Of a stretch of DNA of 64,000 bases, positions 8,375-17,717 are shown in pieces (within the stretch, counting starts at the first letter, position 1; every line of letters begins with the position of its first letter). The position numbers and the translations under genes were made by a program. The stretch is taken from positions 1,054,001 to 1,118,000 of the forward strand of contig NZ_MOAL01000004.1 in assembly GCF_003731765.1 (NCBI RefSeq), read 5' to 3'. This stretch comes from Pseudomonas chlororaphis. Its GTDB lineage: Bacteria > Pseudomonadota > Gammaproteobacteria > Pseudomonadales > Pseudomonadaceae. Below the pieces are notes generated by a model. That model did not search any database. It saw only the letters and a program-made list of their open reading frames with translations, and was not told the origin of the DNA.

Positions 8375-10138
8375 TTATTTTTCCATGATTGGCTGCGGGC
8401 TCTGCGCACGCTGGGCGGTGTCCGTCACCCCGGCGGCGTGGCGCCCGGCGATGTAGCCGAAGGTCATGGCCGGGCCCAGGTTGATGCCACCGGAGGGGTA
8501 GAAGCCGCCCATCACGCTGGCCATGTCGGTGCCCACCGCATACAGCCCGGCAATCGGTTGTTGCGCCACGTCCAGCACCTGGGCCTGGCCGTTGGTCTTG
8601 AGCCCGGCGAAGGTGCCGAAGCTGCCGGGCAGCACCTTCACCGCGTAGAACGGGCCGTGCTCGATGGGCGCCACGCAGGGGTTGCTGCCTGTGCTCATCG
8701 GGTCGCCCTGCTTGCGGTTGTAGGGTGTGGAGCCGCGGCCGAACTCCGGGTCTGTGCCCTGGCGGGCGTGTTGGTTGTAACGGTTGACGGTGGCGGCCAG
8801 GCCTTGCGGGTCGATGCCGCAGCGCTGTGCCAGTTCCTCGATGCTGCGGCCCCGCTGCAGGTAGCCGCTGCGCAGCAACGCCCCCACCGGCAGCGGGAAC
8901 GGCCGCGAATAACCCAGGCCATAGCGCCGCTGGAAGCGGTGGTCGCAGATCATCCAGGACGCCACTTCCTGGCCTTCGGGTACGGCGGCAACCATGGCTG
9001 CGGTGTAGTCGTAGTAGCCGTCGGCTTCATTGACGAAACGCTTGCCGTCGGCCAGCACGCCGATCAGCCCGGGCTTGGCGCGGTCGATGATGTGCGGGAA
9101 GTGGCCGACGCTGCCGTCGGCGTGGGGCACCCGCGACACCGGGGCCCAGGCGGCGGGGGAGGCCAGGTCGGTGGCGAGCACGCCGCCGGCCGATTCGCCC
9201 AGGCGAATGCCGTCGCCCGAGCAACTCTGGGGCGGCAAGGCCAGGTGTTCCCGGCCGGTGGGCGTACGCGGAAACAGCGCCTGGCGCCGTGGGATGTCAT
9301 GGGGGAAGCCGCCGGCAGCGAGCACCACCCCGCGCCGCGCACGAATCTCCAGGGGGCCCTGGGCGGTGTCGACCACCGCGCCGTGCACGCCCTCGGCGTC
9401 TTGCAGCAGGCGTTTGGCCGGTGCCGAGGTCATCAGCGTCACCCCCAGGTCTTCGGCCGACTTGGCCAGGCGCGCCACCAGGGCCACGCCGTTCACCAGG
9501 TGCATGGCCCGGCCGTGCAACGCCAGGTCGCGCAGGTGGAGCACGAAGCGCTTGCTCACGTGGAGCAGGGATTTCAGCGAGCGGGTCAGGGTCAGGAAGG
9601 CTGCCAGGTCGGCGCCGGCCATGATCGGCATGCCCAGGAACGAGGTTTCCCGCAGGGTCTTGCGCAGGCGCTTGAGCAACGGGCCCAGGGCCCGGGCATC
9701 GTAGGGCGCGGCAATCAATTGATGGCCCTGGGTGGCGGCTCCGGGCACCTGGCCGTGGATGTCCGGAATGGCGTTGCCGTCGACGAATTGCAGGGCCGTG
9801 TGTTGCTCGAAAAAACGCACCATGGGCGGGCCGTTGTCGAGGAAGGCGTCGATCCGCTCGGGGTCATAACGCTCGCCCAATTCATGCTTGAGGTAGGTGC
9901 GCGGCTGCTGCGGGTCTTCGTCAATCCCGGCGCGCTTCGCCAAGGGGTTGCCGGGCACCCACATCCAGCCGCCGGACCAGGCGCTGGCGCCGCCGAACAC
10001 CGGGTCTTTTTCCACCACCACGACCTTCAGGCCGTGCCAGGCGGCGGTGACGGCGGCGGCCAGGCCCGAGGCGCCGGAGCCGATGACCAGCAGGTCGCAT
10101 TCCAGGGGGGCGAGGGGTATTTCAGGGGTTGAGGTCAC
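8375..10138 (-). CDS. FAD-dependent oxidoreductase (3-ketosteroid dehydrogenase / fumarate reductase type)
   Basis: Flavoprotein of 587 residues with the Rossmann FAD motif GSGASGLAAAV near residue 18 and the C-terminal FAD-closing segment FYPSGGINLGPAMTFGYIAG. This places it in the FAD_binding_2 group with KstD-type delta-1 dehydrogenases and flavocytochrome-like enzymes. The substrate is not determinable: a steroid, a 2-enoate or another keto compound is possible. It starts at a GTG that overlaps the stop of the upstream IclR gene (GTGA), so the two are translated as a pair. The regulator therefore probably responds to its substrate or product. Confidence 0.85.
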   Translation of the reverse strand: MTSTPEIPLAPLECDLLVIGSGASGLAAAVTAAWHGLKVVVVEKDPVFGGASAWSGGWMWVPGNPLAKRAGIDEDPQQPRTYLKHELGERYDPERIDAFLDNGPPMVRFFEQHTALQFVDGNAIPDIHGQVPGAATQGHQLIAAPYDARALGPLLKRLRKTLRETSFLGMPIMAGADLAAFLTLTRSLKSLLHVSKRFVLHLRDLALHGRAMHLVNGVALVARLAKSAEDLGVTLMTSAPAKRLLQDAEGVHGAVVDTAQGPLEIRARRGVVLAAGGFPHDIPRRQALFPRTPTGREHLALPPQSCSGDGIRLGESAGGVLATDLASPAAWAPVSRVPHADGSVGHFPHIIDRAKPGLIGVLADGKRFVNEADGYYDYTAAMVAAVPEGQEVASWMICDHRFQRRYGLGYSRPFPLPVGALLRSGYLQRGRSIEELAQRCGIDPQGLAATVNRYNQHARQGTDPEFGRGSTPYNRKQGDPMSTGSNPCVAPIEHGPFYAVKVLPGSFGTFAGLKTNGQAQVLDVAQQPIAGLYAVGTDMASVMGGFYPSGGINLGPAMTFGYIAGRHAAGVTDTAQRAQSPQPIMEK

Positions 10139-10989
10139 GATACAAGGCCTTCACGAACGGATTGGGCAGTCAGCTCCGGGCTCATCAGCGCCGGGGAACC
10201 GGGGATCAATGTCTGGATTTCCGCCGCAGCGGCCAGCAGCAGGGGCGCGACCTCGTGCAGCTTGGCTTCGTTGAAACGGAACACCGGGCCGGCGATGCTG
10301 ATCACGCCGATCGGCTGGTGGCTCACCGGGTGCCGCAGGGCCACGGCAATGGCCGCCATCCAGTCGCTGAAGGTTTGCACCGCGACGGCATAACCGCGTT
10401 GGCGCGTGGCCGCCAGTTGGGCCAGCAATTGCTCCGGGGTTTGTGGCGCGTGGGGGCCGAACTCGGCCACGCTGCCGTAACCCTGGTGCTCAACCCGCGT
10501 CAGTGCCTGCTCATCGTCGAGGCACGCCAGCCAGGCAAAACCGGTGGCCGAGCAGGACAGCCGGGCCTCCATGCCCATGTCCGGGTCGTAGCGCAAACCG
10601 TTGCGCGCACCTTGGGCGCGGGCCACCCAGGTCAGTTGCCGAGGGTCGGCCACCGCCAGGCGCACCAGTTCACCGGCCTGCGCCGCGAGACGATTGAGCA
10701 CCGGTTGCACCGCGTCCACCAGGCCGCTGGCGCACAGTTGCCGGAAGGCCAGGACTTGCAGTTTAGAGGTGAGCACGTAGGTGCCCCGTTCCTGCTCCTG
10801 GCGCACGTAGGCGTGTTCGCCGAGTGCCGTCAGCAGGCGGTGAGTGGCGCTGCGCGGGATGCGCAGTTGGTCGGACACGGCGCTGAGGGTCAGGCCCTCG
10901 GCGCTGCCGGCCAGCAGTTCGAGAATCGCCAGGCCCCGGTCCAGGACCCCGGAAAAGCCGGCTTCGGTGGTGCTTGCAGCGCTTGCCAT
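10135..10989 (-). CDS. IclR-family transcriptional regulator
   Basis: DNA-binding protein of 284 residues. The N-terminal winged helix-turn-helix spans roughly 14-75 (LTLSAVSDQLRIPRSATHRLL). The C-terminal IclR effector domain covers about 90-265. GGAG sits 7-8 bases before the ATG at 10989. It is the first gene of a two-gene leftward unit with the FAD oxidoreductase, overlapping it by four bases. Such pairs are commonly autoregulated and substrate-responsive, but the ligand is unknown. Confidence 0.92.
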   Translation of the reverse strand: MASAASTTEAGFSGVLDRGLAILELLAGSAEGLTLSAVSDQLRIPRSATHRLLTALGEHAYVRQEQERGTYVLTSKLQVLAFRQLCASGLVDAVQPVLNRLAAQAGELVRLAVADPRQLTWVARAQGARNGLRYDPDMGMEARLSCSATGFAWLACLDDEQALTRVEHQGYGSVAEFGPHAPQTPEQLLAQLAATRQRGYAVAVQTFSDWMAAIAVALRHPVSHQPIGVISIAGPVFRFNEAKLHEVAPLLLAAAAEIQTLIPGSPALMSPELTAQSVREGLVS

Positions 10990-11109
10990 CGATCACTCCA
11001 AGGCCGCACTGCAGTCAGTGCGGCATAAGTGGAATTGAATTCCAGTTTTGTTGGAAAACTATTCCACAGCGTCCCTTGGCGTGTCAAATCCCTGGATTCA
11101 CGGGGGCTT

Positions 11110-12528
11110 TCAGCCGGCGGCGCGTGATTCGCGTAGCAGGCCCACGGCCGATTCCCCCAGGTCCCAGAACAACCCGGCCATGATTTGCAGGCCTTCTTCC
11201 ACCACCGGCGCCAGCAGGTGTTCATTGGGCGCGTGCTGGGAGCAGGCGGCGTAGGAGTGGGGCACCCACAGGGTCGGCAGGCCCAGCACGTCGACAAAAA
11301 TGTCGTTGGGCAGGGAGCCGCCGAGGTTGGGCAGCAAGGCCGGAGTCTTGCCGGTGGTGCTCTGCAGAGAATGCAAGGCCCAGTGGACCCAGGGGTTGTC
11401 CGGGTCCAGGCGCGAGGCATTGAGCACGCCGCCCGGGCTCTGGCTGACCTCGACCTGGCTGAAGCCCTGGGCGTCGAGGTGACGGCGGATGGCAGGGACA
11501 AACTCGCGGAAATCGCTGCCAGCGACAAAGCGCACCTGGCAATGGGCACTGGCATGGCCGGGGATGGCGTTGACCGGTGCGTCGGGGTTGCCGGTCTTGA
11601 AGGCCAGGACTTCGAAGGTGTTCCAGCCGAACACCCGCTCGGCCGGGCTCAGCCCGGGTTCGCCCCAGCTCGGGTCGATGGTCGGGTCGTTGGGGCTGCT
11701 GGGGGTCAGTTGCAGGGGGGCGATGGCGCGTTTCACCGAGTCCGGCAGGCTCGCCGGCTTGAGCCCCGGGACCTGCACTTGGCCGTCCTGGTTGACCAGG
11801 CTGGCAATGGCGTTGGCCAGGACGATCCCCGGGTTGCGCAACAGGCCGCCCCAGTTGCCGGAGTGGTGCGCGCCGTCACGCAGATTGACCTTGAGGTCGA
11901 TGTTCACCGCGCCCCGGGAGCCGAGGAAAATCGTCGGCTGCAAGGCGCTCAGGCGAGGGCCGTCGGAGGCGATGAACAGGTCGGCGGCCAGTTGTTGCGG
12001 GTGGGTTGCACAGAACTCACGCAGGCCTGGCGAACCGGCTTCCTCGCCCATTTCCAGCAGCAGCTTGACGTTGAACCCCAGGCGTCCCTCGCGGGCCTCG
12101 ATCACCTGGGCCAGGGCGCTGAGGTTGATCAGGTGCTGGCCCTTGTTATCGGCGCTGCCACGGCCATACCAGCGTTCGCCTTCCACCACCACTTGCCAGG
12201 GCGACAGGCCTTCGCGCCATTGCGCGTCGTAGCCGCGCACCACATCGCCGTGGCCGTACATCAACAGGGTGGGCAGGTCGACAGCCTCGATGCGCTCGGC
12301 CACCAGCAGCGGGCCGTGCTCGGGTTCCGGGTTGGGGTACAGGGTGCTGGTAAACCCCAGGGGCTCGATCAGCGGCACGATAAAGTCTTCCAGGTAGGCG
12401 CGCAGTTCGGGCAGGCGCGTCGGCTCCTGGCTTTCGGTGCGGTGGGCAACGCTGCGTTCGAGGGTCGCGAGAAACTCGCCGCTGGCAAACATCCGGGTCA
12501 CTGCGGCAATGGCAGCTGATCGACTCAT
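11110..12528 (-). CDS. M20-family metallopeptidase
   Basis: Cytoplasmic dizinc peptidase or amidohydrolase of 472 residues. The co-catalytic metal motifs are clear: LMYGHGDVV (His, Asp), GRGSADNKGQ (bridging Asp) and LLEMGEEAGSPG (catalytic Glu plus zinc Glu). There is a lid/dimerisation insert in the middle and a late zinc His in the C-terminal part. This is the carnosinase/succinyl-diaminopimelate desuccinylase branch, whose members cleave dipeptides or N-acyl amino acids. The ATG at 12528 has GGAA upstream and gives the family's usual length; longer upstream frames look spurious. It is divergent from a LysR gene that is its likely regulator. Confidence 0.9.
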   Translation of the reverse strand: MSRSAAIAAVTRMFASGEFLATLERSVAHRTESQEPTRLPELRAYLEDFIVPLIEPLGFTSTLYPNPEPEHGPLLVAERIEAVDLPTLLMYGHGDVVRGYDAQWREGLSPWQVVVEGERWYGRGSADNKGQHLINLSALAQVIEAREGRLGFNVKLLLEMGEEAGSPGLREFCATHPQQLAADLFIASDGPRLSALQPTIFLGSRGAVNIDLKVNLRDGAHHSGNWGGLLRNPGIVLANAIASLVNQDGQVQVPGLKPASLPDSVKRAIAPLQLTPSSPNDPTIDPSWGEPGLSPAERVFGWNTFEVLAFKTGNPDAPVNAIPGHASAHCQVRFVAGSDFREFVPAIRRHLDAQGFSQVEVSQSPGGVLNASRLDPDNPWVHWALHSLQSTTGKTPALLPNLGGSLPNDIFVDVLGLPTLWVPHSYAACSQHAPNEHLLAPVVEEGLQIMAGLFWDLGESAVGLLRESRAAG

Positions 12529-12674
12529 AGGGCCGGTTCCTTCAATGCAAGAGGCCGGCGCCCAGTGCGCCCTAGCCAAGGATTGAGCAGGACTCTAGAC
12601 TCGGCCGTTAGCTGCAACAATCACAATGTTTAGAATGAAGTGTTGCTATTAAAGCAATGCCGGAGGCGCTACCC

Positions 12675-13580
12675 ATGCAATTCAACAGCATGCAATCCAT
12701 TGCCCTGCGTTACTTTTTCGAGGTGGTGCGCTGCGGCTCGGTCAATGAAGCCTCGGTCAAGCTCAACGTCGCGGCCTCGGCGGTCAGCCGGCAGATCGCC
12801 AAGCTCGAATACGAACTCGACACCCCGTTGTTCGAGCGCCGTTCCCGGGGCATGTTGCCGACGGCGGCGGGGGAGCGCCTGGCCAGCCACGTGCGCAAGG
12901 CGCAGATGGAAACCGGGCAACTGGTCGAGGAATTGCGGGAGTTGCACGGGCTGCGCCGGGGCAATATCCGTCTGGCCTGTTCCCAGGGGTTTGCCATTGA
13001 TTTTCTGCCGGACGCCATTGCCGAGTTCCGCAAGACCTACGACGGCATTCTGTTTTCCCTGGAGGTGGTCGGGCCCGAGGAAGTGACCCGTCGGGTGCGC
13101 GAAGGCCAGGCCGACCTGGGCCTGACCTACAGCCTGTCGCCGGAGCGCGAGATCAACGTCGAGTGCGTGGCCCCGGGCGGCATCATGGCCATGCTGCCGG
13201 TGGAGCACCCGCTGGCCTTGCGCGACAGCATCGCCCTGGCCGAGCTGCAGCCCTATCCCATGGCCATGCAGACTCCGGACACCACAGCCCGACGGCTGTT
13301 CGACATCTGCTGCGGGGTCCAGGGCCTGGAGTTCAATCTGGTGCTGGAGAGCAATTCCTTTGCCGCGTTGTACCGCTTCGTCGCCCAGGGCGGCGGGGTC
13401 AGCCTGGCCAACCCGATCAGCAGCACCACCTACCAGCGCAGCCGGCGAATTGTCTCCATTCCCTTCTCCGACGAGACCTTGCAGGCCCGGCGCATCGAGC
13501 TGCAGAGCATGGCCGGACGCGAGTTGCCCCAGGCGGTGGCGGTGTTTCGCGATCACCTGGTGGCGCTGCTGCAGCCTTGA
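12675..13580 (+). CDS. LysR-family transcriptional regulator
   Basis: 301-residue regulator with an N-terminal HTH (residues about 5-65, SVNEASVKLNVAASAVSRQIAKLE) and a periplasmic-binding-fold effector domain. The ATG at 12675 is chosen because GGAGG at 12662-12666 is ideally spaced. It lies between the divergent M20 peptidase and the co-directional MHS transporter, so it probably controls one or both. The AT-rich 12.6 kb gap contains the expected regulator binding region. Confidence 0.92.
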   Translation: MQFNSMQSIALRYFFEVVRCGSVNEASVKLNVAASAVSRQIAKLEYELDTPLFERRSRGMLPTAAGERLASHVRKAQMETGQLVEELRELHGLRRGNIRLACSQGFAIDFLPDAIAEFRKTYDGILFSLEVVGPEEVTRRVREGQADLGLTYSLSPEREINVECVAPGGIMAMLPVEHPLALRDSIALAELQPYPMAMQTPDTTARRLFDICCGVQGLEFNLVLESNSFAALYRFVAQGGGVSLANPISSTTYQRSRRIVSIPFSDETLQARRIELQSMAGRELPQAVAVFRDHLVALLQP

Positions 13581-13806
13581 GAAGAGGGGTTAGAGCGTTC
13601 ACAAAATGCGAACGGTTGATTGCCAATAAAATTATTTTAAGCACGCTGGGGCTGTGCCTACAATCGCCCCGACATCGGCTTTCCCTGATCAGGTCCGGCT
13701 CGAACCTCGCTGTCAGTTGTTCATAACAAGAAATCCAACGCGTCGAAAAACACTGATTGCTGCACTCGTTTCCTGCCATAACAAACCTTATAAAGGCGGA
13801 CCTCTC

Positions 13807-15102
13807 ATGCACAGCACAACCGATTCCGTGGCCCTCGAGGGGCATGCCCGAGCCAAGCCAAAATCCATTTGGGGCACGGCTTGCGCGGCCTTGGTCGGCA
13901 ATACCCTGGAATGGTACGACATGGCGTTGTACGCCTATTTTGCGTTCGTCATTTCCAAGCTGTTTTTCCCCACGGACAGTGAAAGCCTGTCGCTGATGAT
14001 CACCTTCGGCACCTTTGGCGTGTCGTTTCTGATCCGGCCACTGGGGGCCATGGTGCTGGGCGCTTACGCCGATCGCGCCGGGCGTAAGAAGTCCATGAGC
14101 CTGTCCATCACCTTGATGCTGATCGGCACCCTGATCATCGCGGTGATCCCGACCTATGCCAGCATCGGCATCCTGGCGCCCATCGGGATCTTCCTGGCGC
14201 GGTTGCTCCAGGGCTTTTCCGCCGGTGGCGAATTCGGCAGTTCCACGGCCTACCTGATCGAACACGCATCGCCCCGCAGTCGTGGTTTTATCGCCAGCCT
14301 GCAGTTCGCCAGCCAAGGCCTGGGTACGGTGCTGGCGTCCCTGGCCGGTTATTTCACCACCGTCAACCTGAGCCCTGAAGAGATGATGGACTGGGGCTGG
14401 CGAGTGCCGTTCTTCCTCGGTCTGTTGATCGGGCCGGTGGGCATGTACATCCGCAAGCATTGCGACGAGTCGCCGGTGTTCGATGCCGCCGAGTCGAGCA
14501 AGGCGCCGGTGCGCACGCTGTTCGCCGGGCAGAAGCTGCTGTTGCTGATCGCCATGGGGGCGCTGGTGGTGTCCACCGCGTCCAACTACCTGATCCAGTA
14601 CATGCCGTCCTACGCCGCCAAGGACTTGGGCCTGCCCCAGTCTTCCGGGTTTATGGCGACCCTGATCGGCGGGTTGATCCTGACCTTTGTCACGCCCTTT
14701 GTCGGCATGCTTTCAGACCGCATCGGGCGCATCCGCATCATGCTGTTCTCGGCGCTGTTCTACCTGTGCGTGGCGTACCCGGCATTCCTCTGGCTCAACG
14801 CCGAGCCGACCTTGCTCTCGCTGATGCTGGTGGTGAGCCTGATGGCCCTGATCAAAGCGGTGTACTTCGCGCCGCTGCCGGCCCTGATGTCGGAGATCTT
14901 CCCGGTGCAGACCCGTGCCACCGGCATGTCCCTGAGCTACAACCTGGGCGTGACCTTCTTCGGCGGCTTCGCGCCCTTTATCGCCGCCTCGCTGATTGCC
15001 GTCACCGGCAGCAAGGCAGCCCCCGCCTATTACCTGATGTTTGCCGCGATCCTCAGCATCTGTGCGCTGCTCGGCGCGCAACTGAAGCTCAAACTGAAGT
15101 GA
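13807..15102 (+). CDS. MFS transporter, metabolite:H+ symporter (MHS) family
   Basis: Twelve-helix inner-membrane symporter of 431 residues. The MHS signature is visible: NTLEWYDMALYAYFAF in TM1, GRKKS-type loop (DRAGRKKSMSL) between TM2 and TM3, and RLLQGFSAGGEFG in TM4. The family imports citrate, proline/betaine, dicarboxylates and related acids with protons. The ATG at 13807 follows AAGGCGGA; longer in-frame starts precede the hydrophobic part without a ribosome site. The neighbouring M20 peptidase and LysR suggest uptake of a peptide-like or acylated amino acid, but this is only inference. A clear intrinsic terminator follows. Confidence 0.92.
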   Translation: MHSTTDSVALEGHARAKPKSIWGTACAALVGNTLEWYDMALYAYFAFVISKLFFPTDSESLSLMITFGTFGVSFLIRPLGAMVLGAYADRAGRKKSMSLSITLMLIGTLIIAVIPTYASIGILAPIGIFLARLLQGFSAGGEFGSSTAYLIEHASPRSRGFIASLQFASQGLGTVLASLAGYFTTVNLSPEEMMDWGWRVPFFLGLLIGPVGMYIRKHCDESPVFDAAESSKAPVRTLFAGQKLLLLIAMGALVVSTASNYLIQYMPSYAAKDLGLPQSSGFMATLIGGLILTFVTPFVGMLSDRIGRIRIMLFSALFYLCVAYPAFLWLNAEPTLLSLMLVVSLMALIKAVYFAPLPALMSEIFPVQTRATGMSLSYNLGVTFFGGFAPFIAASLIAVTGSKAAPAYYLMFAAILSICALLGAQLKLKLK

Positions 15103-15108
15103 CCTTCT

Positions 15109-15149
15109 GCGGTGTCCCGGGGCCTGCCAGCCCCGGGATGCCGCGTTTT
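15109..15149 (+). terminator. Intrinsic terminator after the MHS transporter
   Basis: A 15-bp stem (15109-15123 with 15130-15144, two G-U pairs) and 6-base loop are followed by GTTTTATT. It overlaps the stop codon of the convergent DUF2817 gene at 15148. Confidence 0.85.
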
Positions 15150-16236
15150 ATTGCGGATCGTTCTGCAACCCCGCCACCGTCTCCCAGCACAGCGCCCGCG
15201 CCTGCTCCAGCACCTGCTGTTTCCATTGCGGGGTGTCCACGTAGAAGGCATTGCGCAGCTGCCGCTTGATCTGCTCATACAGCCGTTGAGGCGCCTGGGG
15301 ATTGTTCTGCAGCCACTGTTCGGCGCGCAGGGCGTCAAGCACTTGCCACCCTGAGCGGGTGCCGTACTCCAGGGTCAGGCCGTTGTATTGGGCCTGGGGG
15401 CATTCTTCCATCACCGCCAGGTCCAGGGTGCCCTCCAACTGGGCCGAGGCGGAGCTGCCATCGAAACTGTTGGTCACCTTTGGCCCCCACCACGCCTGCG
15501 CCCGGGCCAGGTCCTCGGGGTGGGCGCGGCCTTTGTAGATGCGCTCGCCCACGCCCGTGGGGCCCAGGCCGGTGTGGATGTCGATCCAGGCGATGCGTCG
15601 GCATTGCTGGGCGTGCTGGCGCAGGAGGGCGCGGATCTGCTGGTTGCTCCAGGTGGGTGCCAGGCCACTGAAAAACAGGCCGTCGGGGTGGCTGTGCTGG
15701 CCCCGGGAGATGGCCGCCTGCAAGGCCTTGGGCCCCAGGCGTGCGGTGTGCAGGAGCAGGCGTGCGCGGCTGGCCACACTGGCCGGCCAGTGTCGAGGCA
15801 GCAGGCAATCGGCGATGGCGCGGTAGCCGGGGTTGTCCGCCAGGGGCTGGCTGAAGTCGAGGAAGTTGCGGTTCAGGTCGACGTTTTCGTGGGTCACCCG
15901 GCGCAGCCAGGAAAAGCCATAGGGGTTCAGCGCATGCAGGTAGATCACCGCCAGGTCGGGCTGGCGGGTGAGTTCGATCCAGCGCTCGTTGTGCAGCAGG
16001 TCGATCTGCACCGCCGAGCCGCAAAAGCCTTCGACGCCGTGGCAGCCGCTGCTGATCAGCAGCAGGTTGCGGGCGTTGGCCGGGCCCGTACGGTACAGAT
16101 CGATGGCCAGGGTTTCCTGATCGCGGCCCTTGAGCGGGTGCACATAGGACTGCACCAAGGACCCGCGTCGGGCGCAGGCGTCGAGGAATTTGTGGCGGGC
16201 TTCAGCGTAGGTGGCGGAAAAACAGGCGAGGGTCAT
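15148..16236 (-). CDS. DUF2817 (M14-like) metallopeptidase
   Basis: 362-residue cytoplasmic protein of the DUF2817 family, related to M14 zinc carboxypeptidases and succinylglutamate desuccinylases. Putative zinc ligands are visible as HGVE in SSGCHGVEGFCGS and His in IDIHTGLGPTG; LEYGTR carries the likely catalytic Glu. The family is thought to remove a terminal residue or acyl group, with no substrate established here. The ATG at 16236 has AGGA upstream. It follows an MFS gene on the same strand after 122 bases and may be the last gene of the LysR/M20D/MFS set. Confidence 0.85.
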   Translation of the reverse strand: MTLACFSATYAEARHKFLDACARRGSLVQSYVHPLKGRDQETLAIDLYRTGPANARNLLLISSGCHGVEGFCGSAVQIDLLHNERWIELTRQPDLAVIYLHALNPYGFSWLRRVTHENVDLNRNFLDFSQPLADNPGYRAIADCLLPRHWPASVASRARLLLHTARLGPKALQAAISRGQHSHPDGLFFSGLAPTWSNQQIRALLRQHAQQCRRIAWIDIHTGLGPTGVGERIYKGRAHPEDLARAQAWWGPKVTNSFDGSSASAQLEGTLDLAVMEECPQAQYNGLTLEYGTRSGWQVLDALRAEQWLQNNPQAPQRLYEQIKRQLRNAFYVDTPQWKQQVLEQARALCWETVAGLQNDPQ

Positions 16237-16358
16237 GGAAGCTTCCTGGGTGTATCGAGGGTGAGCAATCCACGGCGAGGCCCGGCGCCCTGGAGTGGGG
16301 CCGCTGCGGATCATCATCAAGGGAATGGCGCGCCCTGGCCTGGCGCGCCGGGCTGGCG

Positions 16359-17648
16359 CTACACGGGCCGGGCGGTGTCGGCCAGGGGCGCGGGCGCGAG
16401 GTCCAGCAGGCGCTGGCGAGTGGCTTGGGGGGTGATTACCCACAGCCCCAGCAGGGCACAGACCAGGGTGGCCAAGCCGATGCCGTTGAGGGCGGTTTCA
16501 AAACCCCGGGCGATGTCATGGTCGAACAGGGTCACCAGGCGCCCCACCAGCCAGGGCGCGAGCATGCCGGAGAAGGTCATGCTGCCGACGTGGATGGCCA
16601 GCATGGCGCCGCGCTGGATCGACGGCGAAATATGGGACGTGATGGTCATGCCAAAGGCGAACACCCCGTTGAGCAGCACCGCGCCGCTGACAAACAGCGT
16701 CAACTTCAGCCACAGCTCGTCGTGCAGGGCACCCAGGGCGCAGAACGCCAGGCCGCCGAAGATGCAGCAGAGCATCGGCGGCAGCACCAGGCTGCGCTGC
16801 TCGCCCAGGCCGCGTCGGAGCATGCGTTGGGAGAGTGCCGAGACCAGCAGGTTGAGGACGATGATGCCTAGGGTGGCGGTGAACATCACGTAGCCGGTCT
16901 GCATCGGGCTCAGCCCCAGGCCTTTTTGCATGTACACCGCCGACCAGCTGAAGGACAGGGCGTTGGGCAGGTAGGCCAGGAAGCACATCAGCGAGATCCA
17001 GACAAAGGTGCGGTTGAGCAGCAGGTGACGATAGGGAATGCGCGCCTCCTGCGGCGCCGGGCCTTGCTCTTCCTGGTGCTGGCCTTCGGCACCGAACAGC
17101 AGCCACAGCAGCGCCCAGCCCAGGCTCAGGATCGCCAGGGCCAGGTAGGCGCTGCGCCAGCCGAAGTGGCTGATGGCGTAGGGCAGGGCCAGGGCGCCGA
17201 GCAGGCCACCAAGCATGATCGAGACCTGGATCAGCGAGGCCGGCAGCACCTGCTCGCGAATCCCATACCACTTGAAGGCGGCGTGCTGGGTCACCGCTGT
17301 GCCCGGGCCGCAGCCGGCCCCCAGCAACAGGCGGCTGGCGGTCAGGGCGCCGAGGCTGCCGGCCACGGTCACCAGCAGTTGGGCGCTGGTCCAGACCAGG
17401 GCCATGACACTGAGAATCCAGCGGGTGGGGAAGCGATTGGCGAGAAAGCCCACGGCGATCCCGGAGATCGAGTAGAGGAAGAAAAACGCGCTGCCGACGA
17501 AGCCGAACTGCTCCGGGGTCAGGTGCAGCTCTTCGATGATCTGCACCCCGGCGAAGGCGAAGATGGTCTTGTCCAGCACGCTGATGACCATCACCGCCAT
17601 CAGCAGGGCCATGATCAGGGCGCGGGGTTTTGTGGCAGGGGTCGACAT
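16359..17648 (-). CDS. MFS transporter (anion:cation symporter type)
   Basis: Twelve-TM permease of 429 residues. The N-terminal segment VISVLDKTIFAFAGVQII, the loop LANRFPTRW and RLLLGAGCGPGTAVTQ in TM4 resemble the ACS family of organic-anion symporters (hexuronate/phthalate type). It sits 69 bases after the M20D amidohydrolase and 122 bases before the DUF2817 peptidase on the same strand. It probably imports the acylated or peptide-like compound that the two hydrolases cleave. The substrate is inferred only from context. Confidence 0.9.
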   Translation of the reverse strand: MSTPATKPRALIMALLMAVMVISVLDKTIFAFAGVQIIEELHLTPEQFGFVGSAFFFLYSISGIAVGFLANRFPTRWILSVMALVWTSAQLLVTVAGSLGALTASRLLLGAGCGPGTAVTQHAAFKWYGIREQVLPASLIQVSIMLGGLLGALALPYAISHFGWRSAYLALAILSLGWALLWLLFGAEGQHQEEQGPAPQEARIPYRHLLLNRTFVWISLMCFLAYLPNALSFSWSAVYMQKGLGLSPMQTGYVMFTATLGIIVLNLLVSALSQRMLRRGLGEQRSLVLPPMLCCIFGGLAFCALGALHDELWLKLTLFVSGAVLLNGVFAFGMTITSHISPSIQRGAMLAIHVGSMTFSGMLAPWLVGRLVTLFDHDIARGFETALNGIGLATLVCALLGLWVITPQATRQRLLDLAPAPLADTARPV

Positions 17649-17717
17649 GGCGGGTCTCTGTCCTTGGCGTGTTGTGATTCAGGGCTGGGCTGTTCGGCAG
17701 TGCTATTCAGTTCGAGG